Shown here: positions 43,401-52,007 of the stretch, piece by piece
Layout: every line of letters starts with the position of its first letter
How positions within the stretch are numbered: the first letter of the stretch is position 1
Assembly: GCA_937967795.1 (NCBI GenBank)
Contig: CALBSK010000010.1
Coordinates: 62,001 to 126,000, forward strand
Direction of reading: 5' to 3'
Source of the DNA: an uncultured Alphaproteobacteria bacterium
Lineage (GTDB): Bacteria; Pseudomonadota; Alphaproteobacteria; UBA9655
DNA: 64,000 nt
Notes under the pieces: model-generated
Seen by the model: the letters and a program-made list of their open reading frames with translations, nothing else
Database searches by the model: none
Told to the model about the DNA's origin: nothing
Translations under genes and position numbers: made by a program

Positions 43401-44334
43401 GTTTATATAACTCCTCATTTTCAGGAAAGTGGCTAACTTCAGCGTACTGAATCGCGTCTTCTATTTTCTTCTCAACCGCTGCTTCAATACGTTTTTTTGA
43501 AAAATCATCGAGAAGGCCACCTAGGACGCTTACTTGATCCTTATCAATCCATTTCAGCGCGTCTTCTTTTGACCCCTTTCTTAAACCCCAATCCTCGAGA
43601 GGCCCCACATGATCACGTAATCTATAGGTATCAATTTCAAGGAAAAAAGGTCCTTCTCCTTGACGAATGCGCTCAACCATATTCTGGGCGGTTTTATAAA
43701 CGTCAAGAATACTCCCACTTTCTATCCGTTCAGTCTGAAGCCCAAATGATTTCACACGCGTACAAAGATCTGTATTGGCCATTCGATCTTTGATATGCGT
43801 ATAAATAGCATATTGATTATTCTCACAGATAAAAAGGACGGGAAGCTTCTTAAGAGCCGCAAAATTAAGGGTTTCGTAAAAAACGCCTTCTTCTGTTGCT
43901 CCATCACCAAAAAAACAAGCAACAAGAGAAGAAGATTTCTGATTTTTAAGAGCAAGAGCATAGCCTGCAGCATGGGGAATGGAAGTTGAAACAATAGCAG
44001 AGGTTCCCATCATTCCTACCTTATTATCAATAAGGTGCATCGATCCACCTTTTCCACGAGCGCATCCTGCCTCTTTCCCATAAAGCTCCGCTATCATCTC
44101 ATTAATATCGCCGCCCTTAGCTAAGTAGAGAGCATGGCCTCTATAGGTCCCGAAGGCCACGTCATGAGGATCTAATGCTTCACATACACCCACTGAAATG
44201 AATTCCTGACCTATGGAAAGGTGAACCGGGCTTTTAATTTTATCCGAGGGATAAAGACGAATGATTTCTTCCTCAACCCGTCTAATAAGATAGAGCTTTT
44301 CATAAAAACGTTGATAATCTGGTGTTTTTTCCAT
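43387..44334 (-). CDS. 2-oxoacid dehydrogenase E1 alpha-type subunit
   Basis: 315 residues. GKGGSMH at about 94-100 and the thiamine-diphosphate motif GDG (143-145) to NN (172-173), with ATEEGVFYETLNFAALKKLPVLFICE between, are complete. The phosphorylation-loop region typical of E1 alpha is present (YRLRDHVGP). With the beta subunit it should form an alpha2beta2 enzyme that decarboxylates a 2-oxoacid. Its place among sugar genes and the lack of E2 argue for a carboligase-like role, as in branched-sugar formation (AviB1/AviB2 in avilamycin, as I recall). Confidence 0.88.
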   Translation of the reverse strand: MEKTPDYQRFYEKLYLIRRVEEEIIRLYPSDKIKSPVHLSIGQEFISVGVCEALDPHDVAFGTYRGHALYLAKGGDINEMIAELYGKEAGCARGKGGSMHLIDNKVGMMGTSAIVSTSIPHAAGYALALKNQKSSSLVACFFGDGATEEGVFYETLNFAALKKLPVLFICENNQYAIYTHIKDRMANTDLCTRVKSFGLQTERIESGSILDVYKTAQNMVERIRQGEGPFFLEIDTYRLRDHVGPLEDWGLRKGSKEDALKWIDKDQVSVLGGLLDDFSKKRIEAAVEKKIEDAIQYAEVSHFPENEELYKHVFS

Positions 44335-44390
44335 TAAATACTGATCTCCTCATAAATTCCGCATACAATTATCATATGGCACCTTAAAAA

Positions 44391-45344
44391 TCATTCATAA
44401 TTTTCACAATACCAATTATAAGCACGGGTTAACCCTTCGGATAAAGAAACTTTTGGGTGCCATCCTAAAGAAAGAATCTTGTTGCTATCCAGAGCCTTTC
44501 TCATGATCCCATCCGGTTTAGATGTATCGAAAATAAACCCCCCCTGATATCCAACGGTTGCTGCTATTTCTTTAACGAGTTCTTTAATAGATACTTCTTG
44601 TTGACAACCTATATTGATGATTTCAGAGGAGGAGTATGTCTTCATAAGAAAGATGCAGGCATCAGCCAAATCTCCTACGTACATAAGCTCACGTAGAGGA
44701 TTACCACTTCCCCAAATCTCTACGCTTTTTATTTCTGCCTTTTTGCTCTCGTGTAAACGTCGCATTAAAGCTGGAATAACATGGGACTGCTCGGGATCAA
44801 AATTATCAAACTCCCCATACACATTTGTTGGCATCCCAACAATAAAATTACATCCATATTGTTTCCGGTAGGCCTGGCACATCTTAATGCCAGCAAGCTT
44901 AGCAATTGCATACCATTCATTTGTCGGTTCTGGAGGACCTTTTAATAGATCTTCTTCCTTTACAGGCTGGGGAGCCTCTTTAGGATAGCTACAACTCGAT
45001 CCTAAGAATAAAAGTTTTTCTACTCCGTGTTGCCAACTGGCATGGATAACGTTCGTTTGAATTGTAAGGTTTTGAAATATGAATTCAGCCGCATACGTAT
45101 TATTAGCATGAATACCTCCGACACGTGCGGCAAGCAGGAAAACAATATCAGGATTATTAGTTTTGAGCCAGTCCTCCACAGCTATCTTAGAAAAAAGATC
45201 TAATTCCGTACGCGTTGGAGCAAAGACAGAGCAATTTTCATCTTTTAATCTTTTTAAAAGAGCATGGCCTACCATGCCACTACCACCGGCTACCCAGATA
45301 CGTTTCCCTTCAAGGGAAAGTAAAGAAGATGAAGTATTTTCCAT
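44391..45344 (-). CDS. GDP-fucose-synthase-like epimerase/reductase
   Basis: 317 residues, extended SDR. Rossmann motif GGSGMVGHAL, then the catalytic set of GDP-fucose synthase: Ser116, Cys118, Tyr145, Lys149 (YAIAK) and His188 (SHVIPAL). Cys118 and His188 do the 3,5-epimerisation in that family, so 4-keto-sugar epimerisation and 4-reduction are expected. Colitose synthase ColC has the same make-up. It may convert a GDP-4-keto-deoxysugar to its L-type product. It lies just upstream of the E1 alpha gene (57-base gap). Confidence 0.85.
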   Translation of the reverse strand: MENTSSSLLSLEGKRIWVAGGSGMVGHALLKRLKDENCSVFAPTRTELDLFSKIAVEDWLKTNNPDIVFLLAARVGGIHANNTYAAEFIFQNLTIQTNVIHASWQHGVEKLLFLGSSCSYPKEAPQPVKEEDLLKGPPEPTNEWYAIAKLAGIKMCQAYRKQYGCNFIVGMPTNVYGEFDNFDPEQSHVIPALMRRLHESKKAEIKSVEIWGSGNPLRELMYVGDLADACIFLMKTYSSSEIINIGCQQEVSIKELVKEIAATVGYQGGFIFDTSKPDGIMRKALDSNKILSLGWHPKVSLSEGLTRAYNWYCENYE

Positions 45345-45347
45345 GTT

Positions 45348-46325
45348 TTAACCAACAGCGATCTTCTTGGCCGGGAGATTGTAAGCTTTCCACCATTCGA
45401 TTGTTTCCCGCAAACCATTTTCGAGAGAAATTTTAGGCTCCCATCCAAAGGCTTCTTTTGCACGCTTGCAATCAAGGTGAATATTTGTCTTGATGGTGGG
45501 GCTAGAGAGATTATGGTTGAGAGAAAGCTTTTTTTCAGATAGCTGGACGATCGTTTGCACCAAATCTTTAATCGATGTGGGATGGCCAATACCGCAATTT
45601 AAAAGTTCGTAAGAAGAGGTCTGTTTTTGAATAGCTAATTCTACAAAATTGACAAGGTCCTTGACGTGAAGAAAATCTCTTTCTTCTTCGCCCGTTCCCC
45701 ACACCTCTATCTCTCCTTCAGAAGGCGCTGACATAACTTTTGTAATCGTTGCTCCTAAAACGTGACTTCTTTCAAGATCAAATTTATCATAAGGACCATA
45801 AATATTAGAGTGGCGAATGACGGTGAATTTGGTATCACTAATACGTGAATAAAAATCGCACATCCTCTCTATATAAACTTTTGTAGAACCTACCCCAAAA
45901 TAACGAGGATGCATAGGAGCACTTTCATCAAAATCTTCTTCTCGCAGGGCTTTATCAGAAGAAGGATACATGACGGTACAGCTAAAAAAGATAAATTGCT
46001 CAATTTTATTTTCATAAGCTTGCCTCAATAAAAGAGAATTCATCACCGCATTATCTGTAACATGAATATAAGGTTTAGTTAAAATGTCCTTTGATCCAGA
46101 GGTCGTTGCTGCAGCTTGGACGACGATATTTACTCCCTTTAAACACTTTTCAACATCCACTGGATTTGTAAGATCTGCCTTTATCCAATTCACATTTTCA
46201 CACTGAAAAAGAGGACGCTTGTTGTAAATAGCGACGACTTCAAAATTGTTGTTTAAAGCAAATCTCTCAACCATATTTCGGCCAATAAATCCTGTAGCTC
46301 CACATATAAGAATTTTTTGTTTCAT
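45348..46325 (-). CDS. NAD-dependent epimerase/dehydratase (extended SDR, atypical active site)
   Basis: 325 residues. Rossmann motif GATGFIGRNM and the nucleotide-sugar half with VLGATITKVM and RDFLHVKDLV. The usual YxxxK is not seen at its normal spacing: Tyr142 is followed by Lys149 (RYFGVGSTK), a pattern I recall in a set of epimerases from LPS clusters. Substrate unknown. It lies 3 bases after the neighbouring fucose-synthase-like gene's upstream end, in one operon. Confidence 0.75.
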   Translation of the reverse strand: MKQKILICGATGFIGRNMVERFALNNNFEVVAIYNKRPLFQCENVNWIKADLTNPVDVEKCLKGVNIVVQAAATTSGSKDILTKPYIHVTDNAVMNSLLLRQAYENKIEQFIFFSCTVMYPSSDKALREEDFDESAPMHPRYFGVGSTKVYIERMCDFYSRISDTKFTVIRHSNIYGPYDKFDLERSHVLGATITKVMSAPSEGEIEVWGTGEEERDFLHVKDLVNFVELAIQKQTSSYELLNCGIGHPTSIKDLVQTIVQLSEKKLSLNHNLSSPTIKTNIHLDCKRAKEAFGWEPKISLENGLRETIEWWKAYNLPAKKIAVG

Positions 46326-46345
46326 TAAAATATCTTTCTTTTTTA

Positions 46346-47077
46346 TTAACGTCCGCCAGTTACAGGAAGTATAGTTCCTGTTATATAAGAACTTTCGTCA
46401 GAGAGAAGCCACAGTGCTGCTTTGGCAACATCTTGTGATTTTCCGAGCCGGCCAAGAGGAATTGACTGGGCTATCTCTTGCATCTTTTCCGGGTCAGAAA
46501 AAGAATTTTGATCGGTTGCAATAATTCCGGGGCTTAAGGCATTAACGCGTATTCCCTTTTTAGCTCCCTCTCTTGCAAGAGAAATAGTAATTGTATTTAT
46601 AGAACCTTTTGAGGCAGCATAAGGTAGGAGAAGGTTGCCCCCAAAGACAGCAGCTTGAGAGGAAATGTTCAAAACAACTCCCCCCCTATTCAGCTTTTTA
46701 ATGGCTTTTTGTGAACAAAGAAGCGTCCCAAATACATTGACCTTAAAAACATCTTCCCACTCACAAGGAGACATATCTTCAAATTTCTTCCGTTCTCCAG
46801 AAATACCTGCGTTATTTACAAGAGCATGAAGGGGAGCTCCAAGATTTTCCGCCGCTTGAAATAAAGCATTCACATCTTCATACTTAGAAATATCTGCTTT
46901 AATAGCGACTACAGCAATGCCATGATTACGAGCCTGCTCCGCAACGTTTTCAGCAGCTTGCGGATTATTTAAGTAGCTAAAACATACATTATACCCACAA
47001 GCCGCTGCTTCCAGAACAATAGCTTTCCCTATGCCTCGACTTCCTCCTGTTACAATAATTGTGGTGTTGCGCAGCAT
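46346..47077 (-). CDS. Short-chain dehydrogenase/reductase (FabG-like)
   Basis: 243 residues, classical SDR. TGGSRGIGKA cofactor motif, NNAGI, Ser-Tyr-Lys set with SSQAAVFGG and YAASK, and SPGIIATD. Cofactor preference is unclear; the Ser-Arg after TGG hints at NADPH. In the sugar operon it may reduce a keto-group on the nucleotide sugar or on an added branch; fatty-acid reduction is less likely here. Confidence 0.82.
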   Translation of the reverse strand: MLRNTTIIVTGGSRGIGKAIVLEAAACGYNVCFSYLNNPQAAENVAEQARNHGIAVVAIKADISKYEDVNALFQAAENLGAPLHALVNNAGISGERKKFEDMSPCEWEDVFKVNVFGTLLCSQKAIKKLNRGGVVLNISSQAAVFGGNLLLPYAASKGSINTITISLAREGAKKGIRVNALSPGIIATDQNSFSDPEKMQEIAQSIPLGRLGKSQDVAKAALWLLSDESSYITGTILPVTGGR

Positions 47078-47081
47078 AAGT

Positions 47082-48089
47082 TTATACTGCAGTTTTTGTG
47101 GGAATCATTAGAGGATCAGTAAAAGCATTATAACGTTTATGTGTCACCGCAATATTATTGATATACCAGTTTATTGTCTCTTTAATTCCTTCTTGTGTAG
47201 ACGTCTTAGGAAAAAAGCCATAAGATTCGGCGCGCGTCATATCCATAAGCCTTTTGGCATCTCCCGAAGGCTTTGATTTATCCCATTGAACTTTTGGAGA
47301 GTGGTGAACGTTATTTGTGATAATTTCTACAATTTCTCGAATGGTTACTCCCTCCCCGCTTCCTAAGTTGAGAGGTTCATTTATTCCTTTTTCAACTGCT
47401 AACATCATGCCTCTGGCAACATCTTTCGCATAAATAAAATCCCTCACTTGTGTCCCATCTCCCCACACAACTAAAGGGTTTTCCCCTTCCAATACACGCC
47501 GAATAAGTGCCGGAATAACCATTGCATTATTTGGATCAAAATTATCATAAGGACCATAAACGTTAGCAGGACGAACAATAGAAATTTTATCCCAACCATA
47601 CTCAATTTTGTAGGCTTCTGCTTGCAATTCTCCCATTCGTTTTGCCCAACCAGCAAAACGATCATTTGGTGAAGGAAATGTACTCCACACATCGTCTTCA
47701 TAGAAAATCTCAGCTGGCGCATAAACACCGATACTGCTTGTGAAAAGAAACCTTTCAACACCTGCTCGGCGAGCGGCTTCCATCATGTTAATGCTAAACA
47801 TTAGGGTAGGGACAAAAAAGCTTGCTGGACGCTTAGCTGTCATAGCTGGTGAGCCCTTAACACCTGCAAGCTGAAAAACGATTTCCATACCTTTACAAAC
47901 CTGCAAGCAATCCTCAAAAGAGCGCAAATCAACTTGTTGAAAAGCTGCACCTGGAGGAGATCTTGAGGGATCATCAAGTGAAGCAACAGTAACTTCAGCA
48001 CCGGCATCAATAAGCATTTCAACGAGAGGTCGTCCAATAAGTCCTGTTCCACCCGTTACTAAAACCTTTTTTCCTTGATAGAAAGTCAA
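47082..48089 (-). CDS. NAD-dependent epimerase/dehydratase (extended SDR, atypical active site)
   Basis: 335 residues from a TTG start whose TTGA overlaps the hddA stop. GGTGLIGRPL and a DFIYAKDVARGM half. The catalytic Tyr position reads RFAGWAK: Lys150 is present but the residue at Lys-4 is Ala and Phe145 stands where a Tyr might be shifted. A TSSIGVYAP block precedes it. Function on a GDP-sugar is likely but which step is unclear. The C-terminal 20 residues extend past the usual end. Confidence 0.75.
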   Translation of the reverse strand: MTFYQGKKVLVTGGTGLIGRPLVEMLIDAGAEVTVASLDDPSRSPPGAAFQQVDLRSFEDCLQVCKGMEIVFQLAGVKGSPAMTAKRPASFFVPTLMFSINMMEAARRAGVERFLFTSSIGVYAPAEIFYEDDVWSTFPSPNDRFAGWAKRMGELQAEAYKIEYGWDKISIVRPANVYGPYDNFDPNNAMVIPALIRRVLEGENPLVVWGDGTQVRDFIYAKDVARGMMLAVEKGINEPLNLGSGEGVTIREIVEIITNNVHHSPKVQWDKSKPSGDAKRLMDMTRAESYGFFPKTSTQEGIKETINWYINNIAVTHKRYNAFTDPLMIPTKTAV

Positions 48090-49153
48090 CTACAACTCCT
48101 CTTTTGTTTAAGTGCATCGATATTATGATGAGCAAAAAAGGAATCACTCAAAGCATAATTACTATAATCCTCGTTTTGATAAAAAATAAGCTGAGATCCT
48201 GAAAAATCAAATTTTATAGGAACGTATAAAAAATCATGAAGTGCGCTGAGGATCGCTTTCTGTTTTTCAGGTGAAGCAATAAACATCATAAAGCCTCCCC
48301 CTCCTGCTCCAAGGATTTTGCCCCCACAAGCCCCTGCTCGAATAGCTTTTTCATAAATATCATCTATAAAGGACGATGAAATACCTTTAGAAATATCTCG
48401 TTTCAAAAGCCAAGCTTCATGAAGCAGCTTTCCAAACTCACATATATCTCCTGTGGAAGACAGAATTTCCAAAGCGCTGTCAACCATTTGCCTTAGCGCA
48501 TGAAGATTTTGAGATTTTTGAGAAAAAGAGGAGACTTTTTCTTTTGCTATAGTCGAAGCAGTCCTGGAAATACCGGTAAAAAAAAGCATAATACTTTTCT
48601 CCAGGGATTCTAATCGTTCTTTTGGCAAAATAATTGGCGTAACCGCAAAGCTATGATCTGGATTTATCGTAATTTTATTGAACCCCCCAAAGGAGACTGC
48701 TATCTGATCTTGGACGCCGACCTCCTCTTTAAGAAGAATTTTTTCGGCATAAATTGCCTCTTGTGCCAGGTCATATTTTGAAATCATGCGTTCATTCATA
48801 GCATGTAAAACATGATGTAACCCAACTGTAAAGGATGAACTTGATCCTAGGCCCGATCGAGCGGGCAAATCTCCATCATGGTGAATTTCAACCCCATGAG
48901 TAATGTTTAAATGCTGAAGAGCAGCTCTGACGGAAGGGTGTTCAATTTTATCATTTGAAGAAACTTTTTCAACCTTTCCCCACACGATACGACTCTTATG
49001 CTCAAAGAAAGGGGGGAGCACCCGTGCACTTATATAACAATATTTGTTGATAGTCGTTGAGAGAACGGACCCTCCATATTTTTCAAACCAAGCTGGATAA
49101 TCTGTTCCTCCTCCAAAAAAAGATATCCTATAAGGTGTCCTACTAATGATCAC
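48086..49153 (-). CDS. hddA: D-glycero-alpha-D-manno-heptose 7-phosphate kinase
   Basis: 355 residues, GHMP kinase. SRTPYRISFFGGGTDYPAWF opening, the ATP motif LPARSGLGSSSSFTVG (about 96-110) and the C-terminal GAGGGGFMMF. HddA makes heptose 1,7-bisphosphate in the GDP-heptose branch. It starts with GTG in a GTGA overlap with the upstream hddC, and runs on directly into the next epimerase gene. Complete. Confidence 0.92.
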   Translation of the reverse strand: MIISRTPYRISFFGGGTDYPAWFEKYGGSVLSTTINKYCYISARVLPPFFEHKSRIVWGKVEKVSSNDKIEHPSVRAALQHLNITHGVEIHHDGDLPARSGLGSSSSFTVGLHHVLHAMNERMISKYDLAQEAIYAEKILLKEEVGVQDQIAVSFGGFNKITINPDHSFAVTPIILPKERLESLEKSIMLFFTGISRTASTIAKEKVSSFSQKSQNLHALRQMVDSALEILSSTGDICEFGKLLHEAWLLKRDISKGISSSFIDDIYEKAIRAGACGGKILGAGGGGFMMFIASPEKQKAILSALHDFLYVPIKFDFSGSQLIFYQNEDYSNYALSDSFFAHHNIDALKQKRSCS

Positions 49154-49869
49154 GGAAATGCTTCAACTGATTTCGAGGTTAAATTTACAAAAAAAGCTTC
49201 TGATTTTTTATAAGAGTCGACAGTACCTATGTCAATGAATTTCCCCTCTGCAATTGAATACCCACACTTAATACCTTTAAGCCTGCATTGAAGTACCTCT
49301 GTTTCAAAGGAAAAAGAGCCGTTTAAATCCATTTTATCAAATAATTTTTTGGAAAGAACATAAATACCCGCATTAACAAGCCCCGGCAAAGCTGTCCCAG
49401 GATATTGAAATGTTAGGATACGATTTCTATCTACTTGAACTTGGCCATACCTTTCACAATTCTCAACTTCTCTTAAGGCAACGATAAGATCAAGATTCTC
49501 TTCACGATAAAGATGAAACAAGTGTTGAAGAGAAATGTCTAAGAAACTATCTCCATTTAAACAAAGAATAGGTTCATCTTCTGGATAAAATGAAAGCGCC
49601 TTTTGAAGCCCTCCCCCCGTTCCCAAAGGCTTTTCTTCCTCAGAATATCGAACAGACATCCCTTTATAAGAAGAACCAAAGTAATCGATGATTTTTTCTT
49701 TTAGATGATAAACAGCAAGAACAAGCTCTCTCACTCCTTGCTGTTGTAATGTATCCAAAAGTATAGCAAGAAAGGGCCTTTCCCCTATAGGGGCAAGAGG
49801 TTTTGGCACATCTTTAACCACTTCTGCAAGGCGCGTTCCAAAGCCGCCCGCAAGAACAATGGCTTTCAT
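49150..49869 (-). CDS. hddC: D-glycero-alpha-D-manno-heptose 1-phosphate guanylyltransferase
   Basis: 239 residues. The nucleotidyltransferase signature LAGGFGTRL with the catalytic Lys in VPKPLAP, then YSEEEKPLGTGGGL and LNGDSFLD (metal Asp). HddC makes GDP-heptose rather than ADP-heptose, which commits this operon to a GDP-linked sugar. One-base overlap with gmhA. Complete. Confidence 0.9.
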   Translation of the reverse strand: MKAIVLAGGFGTRLAEVVKDVPKPLAPIGERPFLAILLDTLQQQGVRELVLAVYHLKEKIIDYFGSSYKGMSVRYSEEEKPLGTGGGLQKALSFYPEDEPILCLNGDSFLDISLQHLFHLYREENLDLIVALREVENCERYGQVQVDRNRILTFQYPGTALPGLVNAGIYVLSKKLFDKMDLNGSFSFETEVLQCRLKGIKCGYSIAEGKFIDIGTVDSYKKSEAFFVNLTSKSVEAFP

Positions 49870-50465
49870 TACGCCACCTCTTGAGTAAGATGCGCAAACA
49901 AAGCGTTTTCAATGCACTCGCAAATAATATGCCCTATAATGATATGACATTCTTGGATTTTGGGCGTTTCGTAAGAAGGAACACATAAAATATGATCGCA
50001 CATATTTCTCATTTTACCTCCCGACTCCCCCGTTAATCCTATGGTAATAAGTCCCCTTTTCTGCGCTTCCTTAAGCGCTTCAAGAATATTTTCTGAATTT
50101 CCCGAAGTAGAAATTGCAAAAAATATATCTCCTTTATCTCCCAACGCTGCTATTTGCCGAGCAAACACTTCTTTATAGCCATAATCATTTCCTATAGCTG
50201 TTAAAGCTGAGGTATCAACTGTAAGAGAAAGTGCACGAAGAGCGGGACGATCAAATTTTAAACGACTCACAAGCTCAGCAGCTAAATGCTGAGAATCTGC
50301 TGCACTTCCTCCATTGCCCGCAAAAAGAATCTTTTTCCCTGCTCGAAGCGCATCGAGAGAACAGTTAATAATAGATTCAATTTCATTTAAAATGACATCA
50401 TTTTTCATTATATGATTTATAACATTTTGAGTTTTTTGAATTTCATTTTTGATGAGATGTATCAT
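49869..50465 (-). CDS. gmhA: Sedoheptulose 7-phosphate isomerase
   Basis: 198 residues, SIS domain. FAGNGGSAADSQHLAAEL and STSGNSENI are the family core with catalytic Glu/His. It makes D-glycero-D-manno-heptose 7-phosphate from sedoheptulose 7-phosphate, the first committed heptose step. The phosphatase gmhB is not in the window and must come from elsewhere. Confidence 0.95.
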   Translation of the reverse strand: MIHLIKNEIQKTQNVINHIMKNDVILNEIESIINCSLDALRAGKKILFAGNGGSAADSQHLAAELVSRLKFDRPALRALSLTVDTSALTAIGNDYGYKEVFARQIAALGDKGDIFFAISTSGNSENILEALKEAQKRGLITIGLTGESGGKMRNMCDHILCVPSYETPKIQECHIIIGHIICECIENALFAHLTQEVA

Positions 50466-50475
50466 TTTTTAGACC

Positions 50476-51492
50476 CTATCTTTGCAAATAATGAGGAGAT
50501 TCCTCTATTTTTTCACGCCAATAATTTAACAAATCACTCATAGTCGTTTCAAAAGAGATTTCAGGATACCATCCCGTATGTTTTCGAAACTTGTCTGTAT
50601 TGGGCACTTGTAAATCAGCATCAATGGGACGAAGACGATCAGGGTCCACTTCAATTCGAATATCATCTTTTTTAAAAGATAAAGATACAAGAAAATCTAA
50701 CACGTCTTTTACGCTACAGGTATAGGTTCCCCCAATATTATAATACTCTCCTGCAATGGGATTCATCGTTAAAAGCATATAATAGGCCTTCACGGCATCA
50801 CGGACATCAGCAAAGGTTCTTAGGGAGTGAAGATTACCCACTCTGATCACCGGAGGAATAAGTCCCTTTTCAATCATTGCAATTTGTTTTGCAAATGTAG
50901 ACTCAGCAAAAACATCTCCTCTCCGAGGGCCGGTGTGGGTAAACATGCGCGTTGTCATTACTTTAAGCCCATAAGCTTCAGCATAGTATCTTCCTACAAG
51001 ATCTGTCCCTACTTTTGAAATAGCGTATGGAGATGCGGGGTGAAAAGTACATTCCTCATCAATAGGCAACTTTTCTTTGGGGACACGGCCAAACACCTCT
51101 GAAGAAGCGCATACGTGAACAAGAGTCTCTTTCATATGATTAAGCCGAATGGCCTCAAGAATGCGCGCAGTCCCTTGGATATTTGTTTCAAAAGTATCTA
51201 ATGGAGATTCAAAACTGGTCTTGGGATAACTTTGAGCGGCAAGATGAAAGATATAATGAGGATCCGCACGTTTTATGACATCATTAATGGAAATATAATC
51301 TCTTAAATCCCCGTAAAGAAGAAAAATTCTTTTCTTCTCATTAATAAGAGGAACCAAATGAGAAATGTTATCGAGAGGACTCCTCCATCGACATAATCCA
51401 TAAATATCCCAATCGGTATGTTTTAAAAGAAAATCGGCTAAATGTGAGCCAACCATTCCTGTAATACCCGTGATAAGTGCTCTTTTTTTCAT
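50476..51492 (-). CDS. GDP-mannose/GDP-heptose 4,6-dehydratase-like enzyme
   Basis: 338 residues. GITGMVGSHL cofactor motif (9-18), then HLAAQSYPKTSFESPLDTFETN, Ser-Glu at 131-132 (ASSEVFG) and Tyr156-Lys160 (YAISK). Sequence blocks such as THTGPRRGDVF and GEYYNIGGTYTCSV fit the GDP-mannose 4,6-dehydratase clade. In Yersinia a related enzyme (DmhA) acts on GDP-manno-heptose; the adjacent hdd genes make that the better guess here. It is the first gene of the operon. Confidence 0.82.
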   Translation of the reverse strand: MKKRALITGITGMVGSHLADFLLKHTDWDIYGLCRWRSPLDNISHLVPLINEKKRIFLLYGDLRDYISINDVIKRADPHYIFHLAAQSYPKTSFESPLDTFETNIQGTARILEAIRLNHMKETLVHVCASSEVFGRVPKEKLPIDEECTFHPASPYAISKVGTDLVGRYYAEAYGLKVMTTRMFTHTGPRRGDVFAESTFAKQIAMIEKGLIPPVIRVGNLHSLRTFADVRDAVKAYYMLLTMNPIAGEYYNIGGTYTCSVKDVLDFLVSLSFKKDDIRIEVDPDRLRPIDADLQVPNTDKFRKHTGWYPEISFETTMSDLLNYWREKIEESPHYLQR

Positions 51493-51902
51493 TAATTTAT
51501 CTATGCTCCAAACCCAGCAATCTCATTTTTCATTCTTTTGCAATCACTTGACCTTAGTCATTTTAGAATACAGTGCAGAATGAGAGAGACTGCCCAAATT
51601 TTAAAATTAGGACCCATTATTTATATATTCATGCCACTCCTTCGTTAGCTACAATTTTTTCTTCTTTTTTACAATTGTTTTCTATTCTAGCTTGAGAAAA
51701 AAAATTCTTAACCCTCTTCGAAATTAAGAAAGGCAATCAGCATAAGACTCTATACATGAGAGCTAAATTAGATTTAAAGAGAGAGGTATTCAATTAAACC
51801 ACTCCTGATTGTTCATTCGCTTGAGAAAGGTGAGGATATAAATATCGCAAACAAACAGTTGCAATCCTTGTTAATTATTTTTATGGTACAGACGATCTTC
51901 CT
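51493..51902. other. Intergenic upstream of the sugar operon and tRNA-Gln
   Basis: 410 AT-rich bases between divergent units. It must hold the promoter of the sugar operon (minus); a TATTCT-like -10 lies near 51567-51572, but no convincing -35 was found. No coding frame of note. Confidence 0.4.
51859..51887 (+). promoter_or_regulatory. Possible tRNA-Gln promoter
   Basis: TTGCAA (51859-51864), a 17-base spacer and TATGGT (51882-51887), 15 bases before the tRNA. Each box matches the consensus at four of six positions. Confidence 0.35.
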
Positions 51903-51977
51903 TGGGGCGTAGCCAAGTGGTAAGGCAGCGGTTTTTGGTACCGCCATCCGTAGGTTCGAATCCTACCGCCCCAGCCA
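51903..51977 (+). tRNA. tRNA-Gln (UUG anticodon)
   Basis: 75 nt. Acceptor tggggcg/cgcccca, discriminator G and encoded CCA. Anticodon arm gcggt-ttttggt-accgc gives TTG. D arm agccaagtggtaaggc and T arm with ggttcgaatcc are normal. The U1-A72 acceptor pair is the glutamine identity feature. Confidence 0.96.
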
Positions 51978-52007
51978 TTTCTTTATTCTAATTAATAGAT
52001 TTAATCC

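Noticed and set aside
42336..44334. Pyruvate dehydrogenase complex genes
   Set aside because: Only E1 subunits are present; there is no E2, E3 or lipoyl domain, and the neighbours are all nucleotide-sugar enzymes.
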